Source: Candidatus Parcubacteria bacterium
GTDB lineage: Bacteria; Patescibacteriota; Microgenomatia; UBA12405
DNA length: 64,000 nucleotides
Direction: 5' to 3'
Assembly (NCBI GenBank): GCA_023443725.1
Contig: JAEZTF010000007.1
Span: forward strand, 124,001-188,000
Every line of letters starts with the position of its first letter. Within the stretch, counting starts at the first letter, position 1. The translations under genes and the position numbers were made by a program. The notes below the pieces were generated by a model, which was not told where the DNA came from, did no database searches, and worked only from the letters and a program-made list of their open reading frames with translations. Below, piece by piece: positions 33,929 to 41,817 of the stretch.

Positions 33929-34936
33929 ATGGATATCCAACAAAATATTCCTCTCGCTCCCTACACCACTGTTAAGATTGGTGGTCTAGCTGATTTTTTT
34001 ATTCATGCCCAAAATACTTCTGAATTATTAGAAGCTATTAAGTATGGACAAAACAATAATCTTCCAATTACCATTTTAGGTAACGGTTCCAATGTTTTAA
34101 TTTCTGATTCCGGTATTCGTGGTCTAGTCATCAAAAATGATTCTAATAGTTTTGATATTTTAGACACTCCAATTGAATCTCAAAAATTAGACAAAATCTC
34201 TACTCATCGAACCGAAGAAAATCCTACCAAATACTTAAATTTTGGTGCCTTGGACTATAATGAATCCGATAAACCCAGAGTTTTGGTAAAAATTGATTCT
34301 GGTTGTCTACTTTCTCAAATTATTAATCAACTTATTGATCAAGGTGTCACTGGCCTTCAATGGTTTGGCTATATCCCTGGCACCATCGGTGGTGCAATTT
34401 ACAGTAATATTCACGGTGGTGCTTATCATATTTCAGATTTTATTGAATCTGTTGAAGTTTTCGATCTTCAAAACAAATCTGTAAAAAACTTAAAAAAATC
34501 AGAACTCGTTTGGGATTATGATTCCTCTTCATTTCAAACAAATCCTAATTTAATTATTATTTCTGTTGTTTTATGCCTATTCAAGGGTGATACTGTTAGA
34601 GCCAAAGAAACTGTTGCCGCTTGGATCAAACAAAAATCATACGTCCAATTGATGAATTCTATTGGTTCTGTTTTCAAAAATCCTCCACTTGAGATTTGTC
34701 AGCCAATTTGGGGTGAACAAAAATCAACAGGATGGATCATCGACAATGAATTACATTTAAAAGAATATGCCATTGGTGATGCTCAAGTCAGTCCCCTTCA
34801 CGCCAATTTTATTATCAATAATGGTCATGCCACTGCTTCAGATTATTTAAAATTAATTAAATATATTCAATCGCAAGCTTTAGAAAAATTAAATCTCACT
34901 CTCGAACCCGAAATCAAATTTCTTGGAGAATTTTAG
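33929..34936 (+). CDS. murB: UDP-N-acetylenolpyruvoylglucosamine reductase
   Basis: FAD enzyme that makes UDP-MurNAc. FAD-binding ILGNGSNVLISDSGIRG near residue 48, WFGYIPGTIGGAIYSNIHGG near 148, GSVFKNPP near 248 (proton-donor Ser region) and SPLHANFIINNGHATASDY near 288, ending LEPEIKFLGEF. Residues ~72-110 form an extra polar insertion in the first FAD domain (IESQKLDKISTHRTEENP). Expected length for this type is ~300, here 335. Leaderless promoter. Confidence 0.93.
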   Translation: MDIQQNIPLAPYTTVKIGGLADFFIHAQNTSELLEAIKYGQNNNLPITILGNGSNVLISDSGIRGLVIKNDSNSFDILDTPIESQKLDKISTHRTEENPTKYLNFGALDYNESDKPRVLVKIDSGCLLSQIINQLIDQGVTGLQWFGYIPGTIGGAIYSNIHGGAYHISDFIESVEVFDLQNKSVKNLKKSELVWDYDSSSFQTNPNLIIISVVLCLFKGDTVRAKETVAAWIKQKSYVQLMNSIGSVFKNPPLEICQPIWGEQKSTGWIIDNELHLKEYAIGDAQVSPLHANFIINNGHATASDYLKLIKYIQSQALEKLNLTLEPEIKFLGEF

Positions 34937-34939
34937 TCA

Positions 34940-34990
34940 AAAAAAAAGGACCGATATTTACTTTGCATTACTGCATTTCGATACCGGTCG
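34940..34990 (-). terminator. Terminator of the 35026-35700 gene
   Basis: GACCG/CGGTC arms with an inner TGCA/TGCA pairing; on the minus strand the stem is followed by nine T. Confidence 0.75.
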
Positions 34991-35025
34991 CCCTTAATAC
35001 ACACTAGGAGAAATTTAAAATCAGT

Positions 35026-35700
35026 TTATCGAATTGTTACCCCAAGAACGCAGTTAGTTAGATCGTCAAATTTTAACCCGTATTGGTTAAGAACAAATCT
35101 TTGCTGCAGTAATCCATCACCACACTTGGTGATAAAAATAGCTTCAGTACAGTTTTTACTGCAAGCAATCGCCGATCTATAGTTGAGTGAATTTTCATCC
35201 ACTAAAAGGGGCCATATTAACAAAAGTTCTTCATGATTTAATATGATTCTTTTTAGAGAATATAAAATTCTTTCCTCCTCGTCGACATATTTCCCAAAAT
35301 CGTAAACCTTTTTCTTTTCTTCAATCTGCTTACCATCGGGACCAATTTTTCTTTTCGTCAATTTTTCCAGTATCTTATCAATTTGTTCACTGTCGTTGAT
35401 CAAACGAATACAATCGGTCCCTGGTACCAAAATTATCTTTTTTTTGTGGGTACTATCTTGAATATAAATAACCAGGACAGTCCTTTCGACAAGATACTTT
35501 GAATCTAAATTTTTAGCGACACTGTCAAGTAACAAGATAGGCTCTCGCTTTTCATCTACTACAGGTCTCGCAGTACAACCAGAATAAACCCAAAGCCTTC
35601 CTCCTTTTCCAAAACTGTACGGATTTGATCTCATGAGTCTTGCCAAAACTGGATCTTCACTGAATACCATTTGTTCCCCAAGGTCTTTGATACGCAACAT
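35026..35700 (-). CDS. Orphan protein
   Basis: A 224-residue soluble protein that I do not recognise. It has alternating hydrophobic strands (TVLVIYIQDSTHKKKIILVPGTD), a basic middle (KRKIGPDGKQIEEKKK) and three Cys in the second half. Preceded by GGGAG about 10 nt before the ATG and followed by a strong terminator, so it is another single-gene unit with a strong ribosome-binding site placed between housekeeping genes. Confidence 0.6.
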   Translation of the reverse strand: MLRIKDLGEQMVFSEDPVLARLMRSNPYSFGKGGRLWVYSGCTARPVVDEKREPILLLDSVAKNLDSKYLVERTVLVIYIQDSTHKKKIILVPGTDCIRLINDSEQIDKILEKLTKRKIGPDGKQIEEKKKVYDFGKYVDEEERILYSLKRIILNHEELLLIWPLLVDENSLNYRSAIACSKNCTEAIFITKCGDGLLQQRFVLNQYGLKFDDLTNCVLGVTIR

Positions 35701-35766
35701 GTTCTATTTCTCCCTGTCTTTTAATTTGCTGCTGCCAAATAGCAACGTCGAAATTATACCTTCAAG

Positions 35767-36627
35767 CTATTTATTTATCAACACTTTCCACATAAATTTT
35801 GGTAGTACCAACTGTCTTTTGATTCTTTTTGGTTCTTTAATCAAAGAGTACAACCATTCCAAACCCATTTTTTGCCATTTTTTAGGGGCCCTTTTAAGTT
35901 CGCCACTATAATAATCAAAACTCCTGCCTACTCCCATCACTAAACCAACATCTAAACTTTTTAAATTATTGTTAATCCAAAACTCCTGTTTTTTCATCCC
36001 GTAAGCCACTAGTAAAATATCTGGTTTAAAGCTATTAATCTTCTTAACTACTTCACTATTAGCTATACTTGGCTCACCACAAGACCAAGCCAATTGCTCT
36101 TTGCTCAAAAAAAACTTCTTTCTAAAAAATTTGGCTGTTTTAGCTGCCCTATCACCAAATCCTCCCAAAAAAAACATTTTTAAGTTTCTTTTAGCCGCTA
36201 TTTCACCTAAGTTAAGCATTAAATCTGCTCCAGTTGCCACTTGATCCCGATGTTTACCTTGTAAAACCTCTAACCCTACTTTTATTCCATTTATAAGTTT
36301 ATTTGACGATCTACGATCTAACTCTCGTGCCCAAATCAAACCTATTCCATCCATTACATTTAAATTAGTTTTGGTCAGTATTCTGGCAAATTCTTTATCT
36401 TTTAACGTTGCCATAATAAATTCCGGGTTAACCGTAGCTATCCAATATCTTTTTGATTTCAAAGCTAACCTTGAATCAAGTATGTTTAACACTTGATTTA
36501 CGTCTCTGCTAAAAAGAGGAATATCAAACATTTTCCACAAACTACCACTTAAATTAAGATCTGATTGACCAAAATTTACCCCTTCAAAGCTGGTTTTTTC
36601 CTTTTTAGTGATACTAGTTTTCCCCAT
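35767..36627 (-). CDS. WecG/TagA/CpsF-family glycosyltransferase
   Basis: Recognised from IATVNPEFIMATLKD near residue 63, the catalytic-region LNVMDGIGLIWAREL near 88 (conserved Asp), MFFLGGFGDRAAKT near 149 and ILLVAYGMKKQEFWI near 203. Enzymes of this family add N-acetylmannosamine-type sugars to lipid-linked intermediates of surface polymers. The first ~30 residues are a polar extension. Length 286. TGTTAAAAT ends 6 nt before the ATG on the minus strand, a leaderless arrangement. Confidence 0.9.
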   Translation of the reverse strand: MGKTSITKKEKTSFEGVNFGQSDLNLSGSLWKMFDIPLFSRDVNQVLNILDSRLALKSKRYWIATVNPEFIMATLKDKEFARILTKTNLNVMDGIGLIWARELDRRSSNKLINGIKVGLEVLQGKHRDQVATGADLMLNLGEIAAKRNLKMFFLGGFGDRAAKTAKFFRKKFFLSKEQLAWSCGEPSIANSEVVKKINSFKPDILLVAYGMKKQEFWINNNLKSLDVGLVMGVGRSFDYYSGELKRAPKKWQKMGLEWLYSLIKEPKRIKRQLVLPKFMWKVLINK

Positions 36628-36968
36628 TGACCAATTTTAACACTAAATTATTGACAAATTATCCCCCAAAAAGATTGTCTGCTAGATCCTATAGTATATA
36701 TATTTAACTTAAATCGTATAAATATATCAACTCTCTTTCACTTTAAATATTATAAGTTTTATCTTGTCGTCATATAAACATTCAAAAAAGTCATCTTTTG
36801 AATAAAAATATTACTCAAGTTTTTTACCAAAGAATAGGTATTTAAGTCAAAAAACTAAAAATACAAATAAAAATATGAAAATATACTTATATTGATAACT
36901 AAACAAACTAAAAATATTTTTTTAACAAATGTAAAATACCTATTATAGGATTAGTATTTTTTACTATA
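36628..36968. other. AT-rich intergenic region
   Basis: No gene is visible in these 341 bp. The left end has the glycosyltransferase promoter (TAAAAT, minus strand). ATTCAAAA/TTTTGAAT around 36778-36804 can form a hairpin. At the right end AATAC...GTATT with a T-rich tail on the minus strand (about 36932-36952) may terminate mreB. Confidence 0.4.
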
Positions 36969-37970
36969 TCACCTTAAAGCTCTTCTATAAGTTTCCAAAT
37001 TTTCGATCGCCATCCCCGTTCCTTTGATGACACAAAACTGCGATTCTAGAGCTACATGTGCCGACACTCCTATCTCTCTAGTAACCAAGATATTAAACCC
37101 TTTTAGTTGGACTGTTCCTCCACTTAAAACTATCCCTCTTTCCATAATATCTGACACCAATTCAGGTGGAGTTACTTCCAAAGTATCTTTAATTACCATC
37201 ACCATTGAATCAAGGACTGGCCTTATTGCTTCATAAACTTCATCGTTATTTATTTCTAAGTTTTTTGGTAACCCATAAATCGAATCTCTACCACTTATTT
37301 CCATAACTTCAATTTTCTTTGGTTTAATTGCACTTCCCATTTGAATTTTAATTAATTCAGCTGTTTGTTCTCCCACAATCAAGTTATATTTTTTCTTTAA
37401 ATAATCCATTATTGCCTGATCAATTTTATTTCCACCAATCTTAACTGATCGATGAACTACCACTCCTCCCAAGGCTACCACTGCCGCTTCTGCTGCTCCA
37501 CCACCAATATCTACAATCATATTTCCAAAAGCTTCAGATACTGGAATTTTAGCTCCAATTGCTGCAGCTAAAGGTTCATCAATTAAATAAGCTTTTCTAG
37601 CTCCAGCCGATAAAGCCGCATCTACTACTGCCCTTTGCTCTACCTGAGTTATCCCTGCCGGCACGCAAATCATTACTTCCGGACCAAAAAACCAATTATT
37701 TCCCATGACTTTACGTAAAAAATATCGAAGCATTGCTTCGGTTACTTCATAATCAGCAATTACTCCATCTTCTAATGGTCTAATAACCTCAATATATTCT
37801 GGCGTTTTACCTAGCATTTTTTTAGCTTCATTACCCACGGCCAACACTTTCCTATCATCAATACCTACTGCTACCACAGTTGGTTCGTTTAAAACAATAC
37901 CCTTATCTGCTTCCCAAACAATCGAGTTGGCTGTTCCTAAATCTATTGCTAACTTCTTAAACAATTTCAT
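36969..37970 (-). CDS. mreB: Rod shape-determining protein MreB
   Basis: Actin-like cytoskeletal protein that guides wall synthesis. Phosphate-1 AIDLGTANSIVW near residue 8, conserved VMICVPAGITQVEQRAV near 101, phosphate-2 MIVDIGGGAAEAAVV near 153, and the adenosine motif GIVLSGGTVQLKG near 290. Length 333 is typical. TAGAAT on the minus strand ends 6 nt before the ATG, so the message is probably leaderless. Divergent from the PEGA-domain gene. Confidence 0.96.
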   Translation of the reverse strand: MKLFKKLAIDLGTANSIVWEADKGIVLNEPTVVAVGIDDRKVLAVGNEAKKMLGKTPEYIEVIRPLEDGVIADYEVTEAMLRYFLRKVMGNNWFFGPEVMICVPAGITQVEQRAVVDAALSAGARKAYLIDEPLAAAIGAKIPVSEAFGNMIVDIGGGAAEAAVVALGGVVVHRSVKIGGNKIDQAIMDYLKKKYNLIVGEQTAELIKIQMGSAIKPKKIEVMEISGRDSIYGLPKNLEINNDEVYEAIRPVLDSMVMVIKDTLEVTPPELVSDIMERGIVLSGGTVQLKGFNILVTREIGVSAHVALESQFCVIKGTGMAIENLETYRRALR

Positions 37971-37984
37971 AACTTTATTCTATC

Positions 37985-37998
37985 TAATCCATGGATTA
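37985..37998. promoter_or_regulatory. Perfect palindrome between mreB and PEGA gene
   Basis: TAATCCATGGATTA is a perfect 14 bp palindrome between the two divergent -10 boxes, overlapping the expected upstream part of the mreB promoter; GGATT-ACA-ATCC follows directly. It could be an operator for both genes. Confidence 0.4.
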
Positions 37999-38025
37999 CA
38001 ATCCACGGTCTGTCTACTTTTGATA

Positions 38026-38031
38026 TATAAT
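38026..38031 (+). promoter_or_regulatory. -10 box of the PEGA gene, leaderless configuration
   Basis: Perfect TATAAT with 6 nt to the ATG at 38038. Confidence 0.65.
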
Positions 38032-38037
38032 ATATCC

Positions 38038-39246
38038 ATGAATCAACACTCTAATAAAAAAAGTCTTTTATTAATAAGTATTGTCTCTTTTTCAATTGTT
38101 TTTTTAACTTTAGTAATTTCTTTTATCGCCAGAGGTTACAAAATAAATCTCAAACAAGGAACTATTTTAACTGCTACCGGAATTCTTTCAGCTACTTCTG
38201 AACCAAAAGGTGCATCAGTTTATTTAGATGAAAAGCTAGTTACTGCTACCGACAATACTCTTAATCTTAGTCCAGATACATACACCGTAAAAATTGTTAA
38301 AGATGGTTACCTTCCTTGGCAAAAAACAATTCAAATTAAAAAAGAAACTGTTTATCAAACCAATACTCAACTTTTTAGATCAGTTCCAGATCTTAAACCA
38401 ATTACTTACACTGGGGCCATTAATCCTATTGTTAGTCCAGACAATACTAAAATTGTTTATGCTGTTGCTTCTGCTTCTGCTTCAGTTGATAACGGTCTTT
38501 ATTTAATGGAATTAACCAATTCTTTTTCTTTAAACTTTACCAAGAATACCGCCAAACAACTTAGTCAAAATTTAGCCAATATTAATTGGGCAGACTTTAC
38601 ATTTGAATTTTCCCCTAATTCCCGACAAGTCTTAGCTACTAATTCTCTTAAGAATGTTGCCTATTTAATTTCTCTTGATACTGCTATCAATCCAAAAAAT
38701 CTTTATGATGTCACTCCAACTTTAAATACTATTAAAACTGATTGGCAAGATCAATTAAGTCAACAAATGAACTCTAAATTAGCCAAAGTTCCCACTGTTC
38801 TTCAAGGACTTATTTCTACTGCTTCAGCCCAAGATCTTCAATTTTCTGCAAGCGAAGAAAAAATTCTTTTCTTAGCTCAGAAAGATGGTAATTTAGAAAC
38901 TAATCTTATTACTCCTCCACCAAGCCAAAGCACTCAGAAACAATCTCGTGATATCAAAGCTGGTAATTATTACGTCTACGATCTAAAAGACGATACCAGC
39001 TTTCTTATTGGTTCCAAGAACGACATTCATAATCTCACTTGGTTAGACAGCTCCGATAATATCGTTTTTACCAATCTTCAAACTATTAAAGTTGCCGATT
39101 ATGATGGTACCAATCAACAAACCCTTTTTGCTGGTAACTTTAATTCCAATACCGTCTTCCCTATGCCAGGCGGCAGTAAGATAACCACTATCACCTCTCC
39201 ATACTCTGGAGCTCCAGAAAATCTCTATACCATCTCTATTAAATAG
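38038..39246 (+). CDS. Membrane-anchored PEGA-domain protein with beta-propeller-like C-terminus
   Basis: Start set at 38038 by the TATAAT 6 nt upstream and because it opens the membrane helix (residues ~9-32). A PEGA domain follows at about 55-115 (SEPKGASVYLDEKLV...LSPDTYTVKIVKDGYLPWQKTIQIKK). The remaining ~280 residues have spaced repeats of the WD40-like/TolB type (IVSPDNTKIVYAVAS, FEFSPNSRQVLATNS, LTWLDSSDNIVFTN). Probably an extracytoplasmic, wall-related protein of unknown exact role. 402 residues. Confidence 0.8.
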   Translation: MNQHSNKKSLLLISIVSFSIVFLTLVISFIARGYKINLKQGTILTATGILSATSEPKGASVYLDEKLVTATDNTLNLSPDTYTVKIVKDGYLPWQKTIQIKKETVYQTNTQLFRSVPDLKPITYTGAINPIVSPDNTKIVYAVASASASVDNGLYLMELTNSFSLNFTKNTAKQLSQNLANINWADFTFEFSPNSRQVLATNSLKNVAYLISLDTAINPKNLYDVTPTLNTIKTDWQDQLSQQMNSKLAKVPTVLQGLISTASAQDLQFSASEEKILFLAQKDGNLETNLITPPPSQSTQKQSRDIKAGNYYVYDLKDDTSFLIGSKNDIHNLTWLDSSDNIVFTNLQTIKVADYDGTNQQTLFAGNFNSNTVFPMPGGSKITTITSPYSGAPENLYTISIK

Positions 39247-39252
39247 ATAAAT

Positions 39253-39474
39253 TTATCTATTTAAATCACTTAGATCGATTTCAGCATTTGGTAAAACAAT
39301 ATTCACATTATCAACTTCCTCTACTTCAACTACAGTTTCATCTCCTAAGACCTGAGATTTTGAAGAAACCATAATATTGTTTACTTCTACAAATTTTAAT
39401 GACATTAACCCAAACATTGATATTACAAAGCAAACTATTAGTGTTCTAATATTTCTTTCTTGTTTTGTCATCAT
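39253..39474 (-). CDS. Small membrane protein
   Basis: 73 residues: a polar N-terminus, one membrane helix (about residues 10-27) and an acidic, Val/Asn-rich tail (VVEVEEVDNVNIVLPNAE) that would be outside the cell. No family recognised. Convergent with the PEGA gene at a distance of 6 bp. Confidence 0.5.
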   Translation of the reverse strand: MMTKQERNIRTLIVCFVISMFGLMSLKFVEVNNIMVSSKSQVLGDETVVEVEEVDNVNIVLPNAEIDLSDLNR

Positions 39475-39676
39475 AATATAAAGTCTAATGTCTTTTTATC
39501 CCCTAGTCAAGGCCAGAAATTAATCTTAAATTGATTAGCAATTAAACTTAAAAACTGCCATTTAAATTTTATTTAAATAATCAAAATATATACAATATAT
39601 ACCTTATACATCAATACCTATTACTTAATTCTCTATCATTTTAGTTCTGAGATATAATAGTGTACCTTTAACATTT
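39475..39676. other. AT-rich spacer before tRNA genes
   Basis: No gene seen. TATAAT in GAGATATAATAG (about 39652-39657) may be the promoter of the tRNA cluster. Confidence 0.4.
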
Positions 39677-39688
39677 CGGGGATTAGCG

Positions 39689-39714
39689 CAACCTGCCTGC
39701 CGGCAGGCAGGTTG
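39689..39714. repeat. 26 bp perfect GC-rich palindrome
   Basis: The core is CCTGCCTGCCGGCAGGCAGG and the perfect symmetry extends three bases further on each side. Its GC content is far above that of the surroundings. Confidence 0.8.
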
Positions 39715-39723
39715 GCTAGCACG

Positions 39724-39741
39724 GTCCGATGTCCATCGGAC
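39724..39741. repeat. Short GC-rich palindrome
   Basis: GTCCGATG-TC-CATCGGAC, an 8 bp perfect inverted repeat with a 2 nt centre, just downstream of the larger palindrome. Confidence 0.7.
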
Positions 39742-39762
39742 AGACTGCACATACAAAATTAA

Positions 39763-39838
39763 CAGGAATTAGCGTAACTGGTAACGCGCGCGATTCGGGT
39801 TCGCGAGACTAGGAGTTCGAATCTCCTATTCCTGACCA
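39763..39838 (+). tRNA. tRNA-Pro (anticodon CGG)
   Basis: All four stems close: acceptor CAGGAAT/ATTCCTG (C1-G72, as expected for bacterial proline tRNA), D-stem GCGT/ACGC, anticodon stem CGCGA/TCGCG with loop TTCGGGT (anticodon CGG, reads CCG), T-stem AGGAG/CTCCT with loop TTCGAAT. Discriminator A and a genomically encoded CCA at 39836-39838. Confidence 0.93.
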
Positions 39839-39839
39839 T

Positions 39840-39911
39840 GTCCTCATAGTTCAATGGATAGAACGGCCGCCTCCTAAGCAGCAAATCCAGGTCCGATTCC
39901 TGGTGGGGACA
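39840..39911 (+). tRNA. tRNA-Arg (anticodon CCT)
   Basis: Acceptor GTCCTCA/TGGGGAC with one G-T pair, D-stem GTTC/GAAC, anticodon stem GCCGC/GCAGC with a C-A mismatch in the middle, loop CTCCTAA (anticodon CCT, reads AGG), T-stem CCAGG/CCTGG. The T-loop is TCCGATT where the norm is TTCGATT, so position 55 is C. No CCA is encoded. It begins 1 nt after tRNA-Pro, so both come from one transcript. Confidence 0.85.
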
Positions 39912-40473
39912 CAAAGTAAGTCTTAGTTTCATTTTTTTACTAAATTCTCTGTTTTTAAGCTCTTAAAACATCTATTTACCGCATATTTTGAACACAAAAA
40001 TATAACTATAACCGCATTATTTTAATGTATTCCGCAAATTAACCGTATTGAACTTAAAAATATTTTTTATATTTTTTCTCCGAATTTAATATTTTAAAAA
40101 TAACTTACCTAAATATATCAATTAAATCTAAAATAAATAATAATTACCGCATTAACTAAAATATATTCAATTGATCTTTCTTTTTTTTATTTTTTCTTAT
40201 CATTTTCTAATATTTTTTCACTGTCCAAAATCTTGTCTATAAACATAAAAAATAATATATCAATCAATTACAAATACCTTTTTCAACATCTTCCCTAATT
40301 CATTAATTTATTAATATTTCTTTACTTTAGAATCTATTAAAATTTGATTGTTAAAAGTTACTTTTTTACCTCAAAACTCAATAAAAATCATTTACCAATA
40401 TACATAGCAGACAAATTTTTTATTGCTAAATAGTTATTACACTACTCTGTTATGACAACCAAAGCTAAAATTA
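39912..40473. other. Very AT-rich intergenic region with ACCGCA repeats
   Basis: No gene is visible in 562 bp. Short GC-containing words recur in an AT background: TTACCGCATATT, TAACCGCATTATT, ATTCCGCAAATTAACCG and ATTACCGCATTAAC between about 39975 and 40155. These could be binding sites or remains of an AT-rich regulatory zone; no DnaA-box-like TTATCCACA is seen. Confidence 0.4.
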
Positions 40474-41703
40474 TTACTTATTAGCAATAATTACTCTTTT
40501 TATCTTTTTATTTTCAAAAATCTCTCCGGCTAGCCTTTTAAGGCTTTTCAAATCAATCTTTGTATATCTTTTTATTTCAGAATCAATCATTTCTACCTTA
40601 CCATCTAAAAGTAATTTTTCTCCAACAAAGCCACTTATATAGCTAGTTTTGTCCATGGCTAATTTTGTTTTACCAATTAAAAAATCCTTAGCTCGATTTA
40701 ATTCCTCTTCGTTTAAAGATTCTTTTAATCCTTTTAATTCATTACTAACTATCTCCATTGCCTCATCAAGCTTCTCTAAAGTCACTCCAGATTGAACTCC
40801 CCAATATCCATCTTCACTGAAGTCTTCGCTTATAGAAAAGACATAATAAGCTAAAGCTCTTTCTTCTCTTATTTTTTGATACAACCTAGACGAACTATTA
40901 CCACTCAAAATTAAATCCAATAGTCTAAATTCATACTTTCTCTTATCTTCTCTTCCAAAAGTTGGCACTGCCATAGCAAAATGGCCCTGTTCAACTTCTT
41001 TTTTAATCACCTTTTTTTCTTTATCAGTTAATATTATTTCTATGTTCGGTAATTTTTCTTTGTTTTCATTAATAAAACTTCCAAAATATTTTTCCACTTC
41101 ACTAGAGACTCCCAAATCAACGTTTCCAGCTATTACTATTACCATATCTTCTGGATTTATAAATTTATTTCTGTAGTTAATTACTTTTTGTCGATTTATT
41201 GGTTTTATATCTCTTACTTCACCGGCAATATTCCAACAACCAATTTTTGATTTTCCATAAAGAAATTTAGTCATCTCAGCCGACAAACCCATCATTGGAT
41301 TATCTTGGTACATCCTAATTTCTTCGATTATTACTCCTCTTTCTTTCAAAACTTCTTCATCATCATAGATCGAATTGAACAAGATATCTGATAGCATCTC
41401 CAAAGCCCAAGGAATATTTTCTTTAATAGTCGTAATATGGTAAGAAGTCATTTCATGACCAGTACCAGCATTGTAACTAGCTCCCTTAGAATCCATCTCC
41501 TTATTAATTAAAACTGCCGATGGTCTTTTTTGAGTTCCTTTAAAAGCCATATGTTCCAAGAAATGACTCATTCCAAATTCACCATTGATTTCATATTTTG
41601 AACCTATTTTAAAAAATACTTCCACCGTCACCGAATTAAGGCCTTTAAGAGGAATAACCACTCCTTTAGCTCCATTTTTTAGTTTAAATTCTTTAAATTT
41701 CAT
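40474..41703 (-). CDS. M16-family zinc metallopeptidase
   Basis: Pitrilysin/processing-peptidase family. The inverted zinc motif HFLEH is in MSHFLEHMAFKGT near residue 49 and the third ligand Glu in EEIRMYQDNP near 124. The C-terminal half carries the second, inactive M16 domain with SGNSSSRLYQKIREERALAY near 268. Start set at 41703 (MKFKEFKLKNG) because the N-terminal strand of the family begins there. 409 residues, normal for the ~45 kDa bacterial form. Substrates unknown. Confidence 0.9.
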   Translation of the reverse strand: MKFKEFKLKNGAKGVVIPLKGLNSVTVEVFFKIGSKYEINGEFGMSHFLEHMAFKGTQKRPSAVLINKEMDSKGASYNAGTGHEMTSYHITTIKENIPWALEMLSDILFNSIYDDEEVLKERGVIIEEIRMYQDNPMMGLSAEMTKFLYGKSKIGCWNIAGEVRDIKPINRQKVINYRNKFINPEDMVIVIAGNVDLGVSSEVEKYFGSFINENKEKLPNIEIILTDKEKKVIKKEVEQGHFAMAVPTFGREDKRKYEFRLLDLILSGNSSSRLYQKIREERALAYYVFSISEDFSEDGYWGVQSGVTLEKLDEAMEIVSNELKGLKESLNEEELNRAKDFLIGKTKLAMDKTSYISGFVGEKLLLDGKVEMIDSEIKRYTKIDLKSLKRLAGEIFENKKIKRVIIANK

Positions 41704-41817
41704 TTTTAGTCTTTTTTTCGATCTTTCAAGTAATTTGATAGTCATTAGCAGTTAAATCACAAAACTGCTTGATATATTTTGTAATATTATATTGAGTTAA
41801 TTAATTTAACTAGATCT

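Larger units (their letters stand above)
39677..39760 (+). pseudogene. tRNA-like fragment interrupted by two palindromes
   Basis: CGGGGATTAGCGCAAC followed after an interruption by TTGGCTAGCACG looks like the acceptor strand and D-arm of a tRNA, close to the start of the neighbouring tRNA-Pro (CAGGAATTAGCGTAACTGG). It is broken in the D-loop by a 26 bp palindrome and later by a second one, and no matching T-arm or 3' acceptor strand follows. I regard it as a decayed tRNA copy, with low certainty. Confidence 0.35.
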
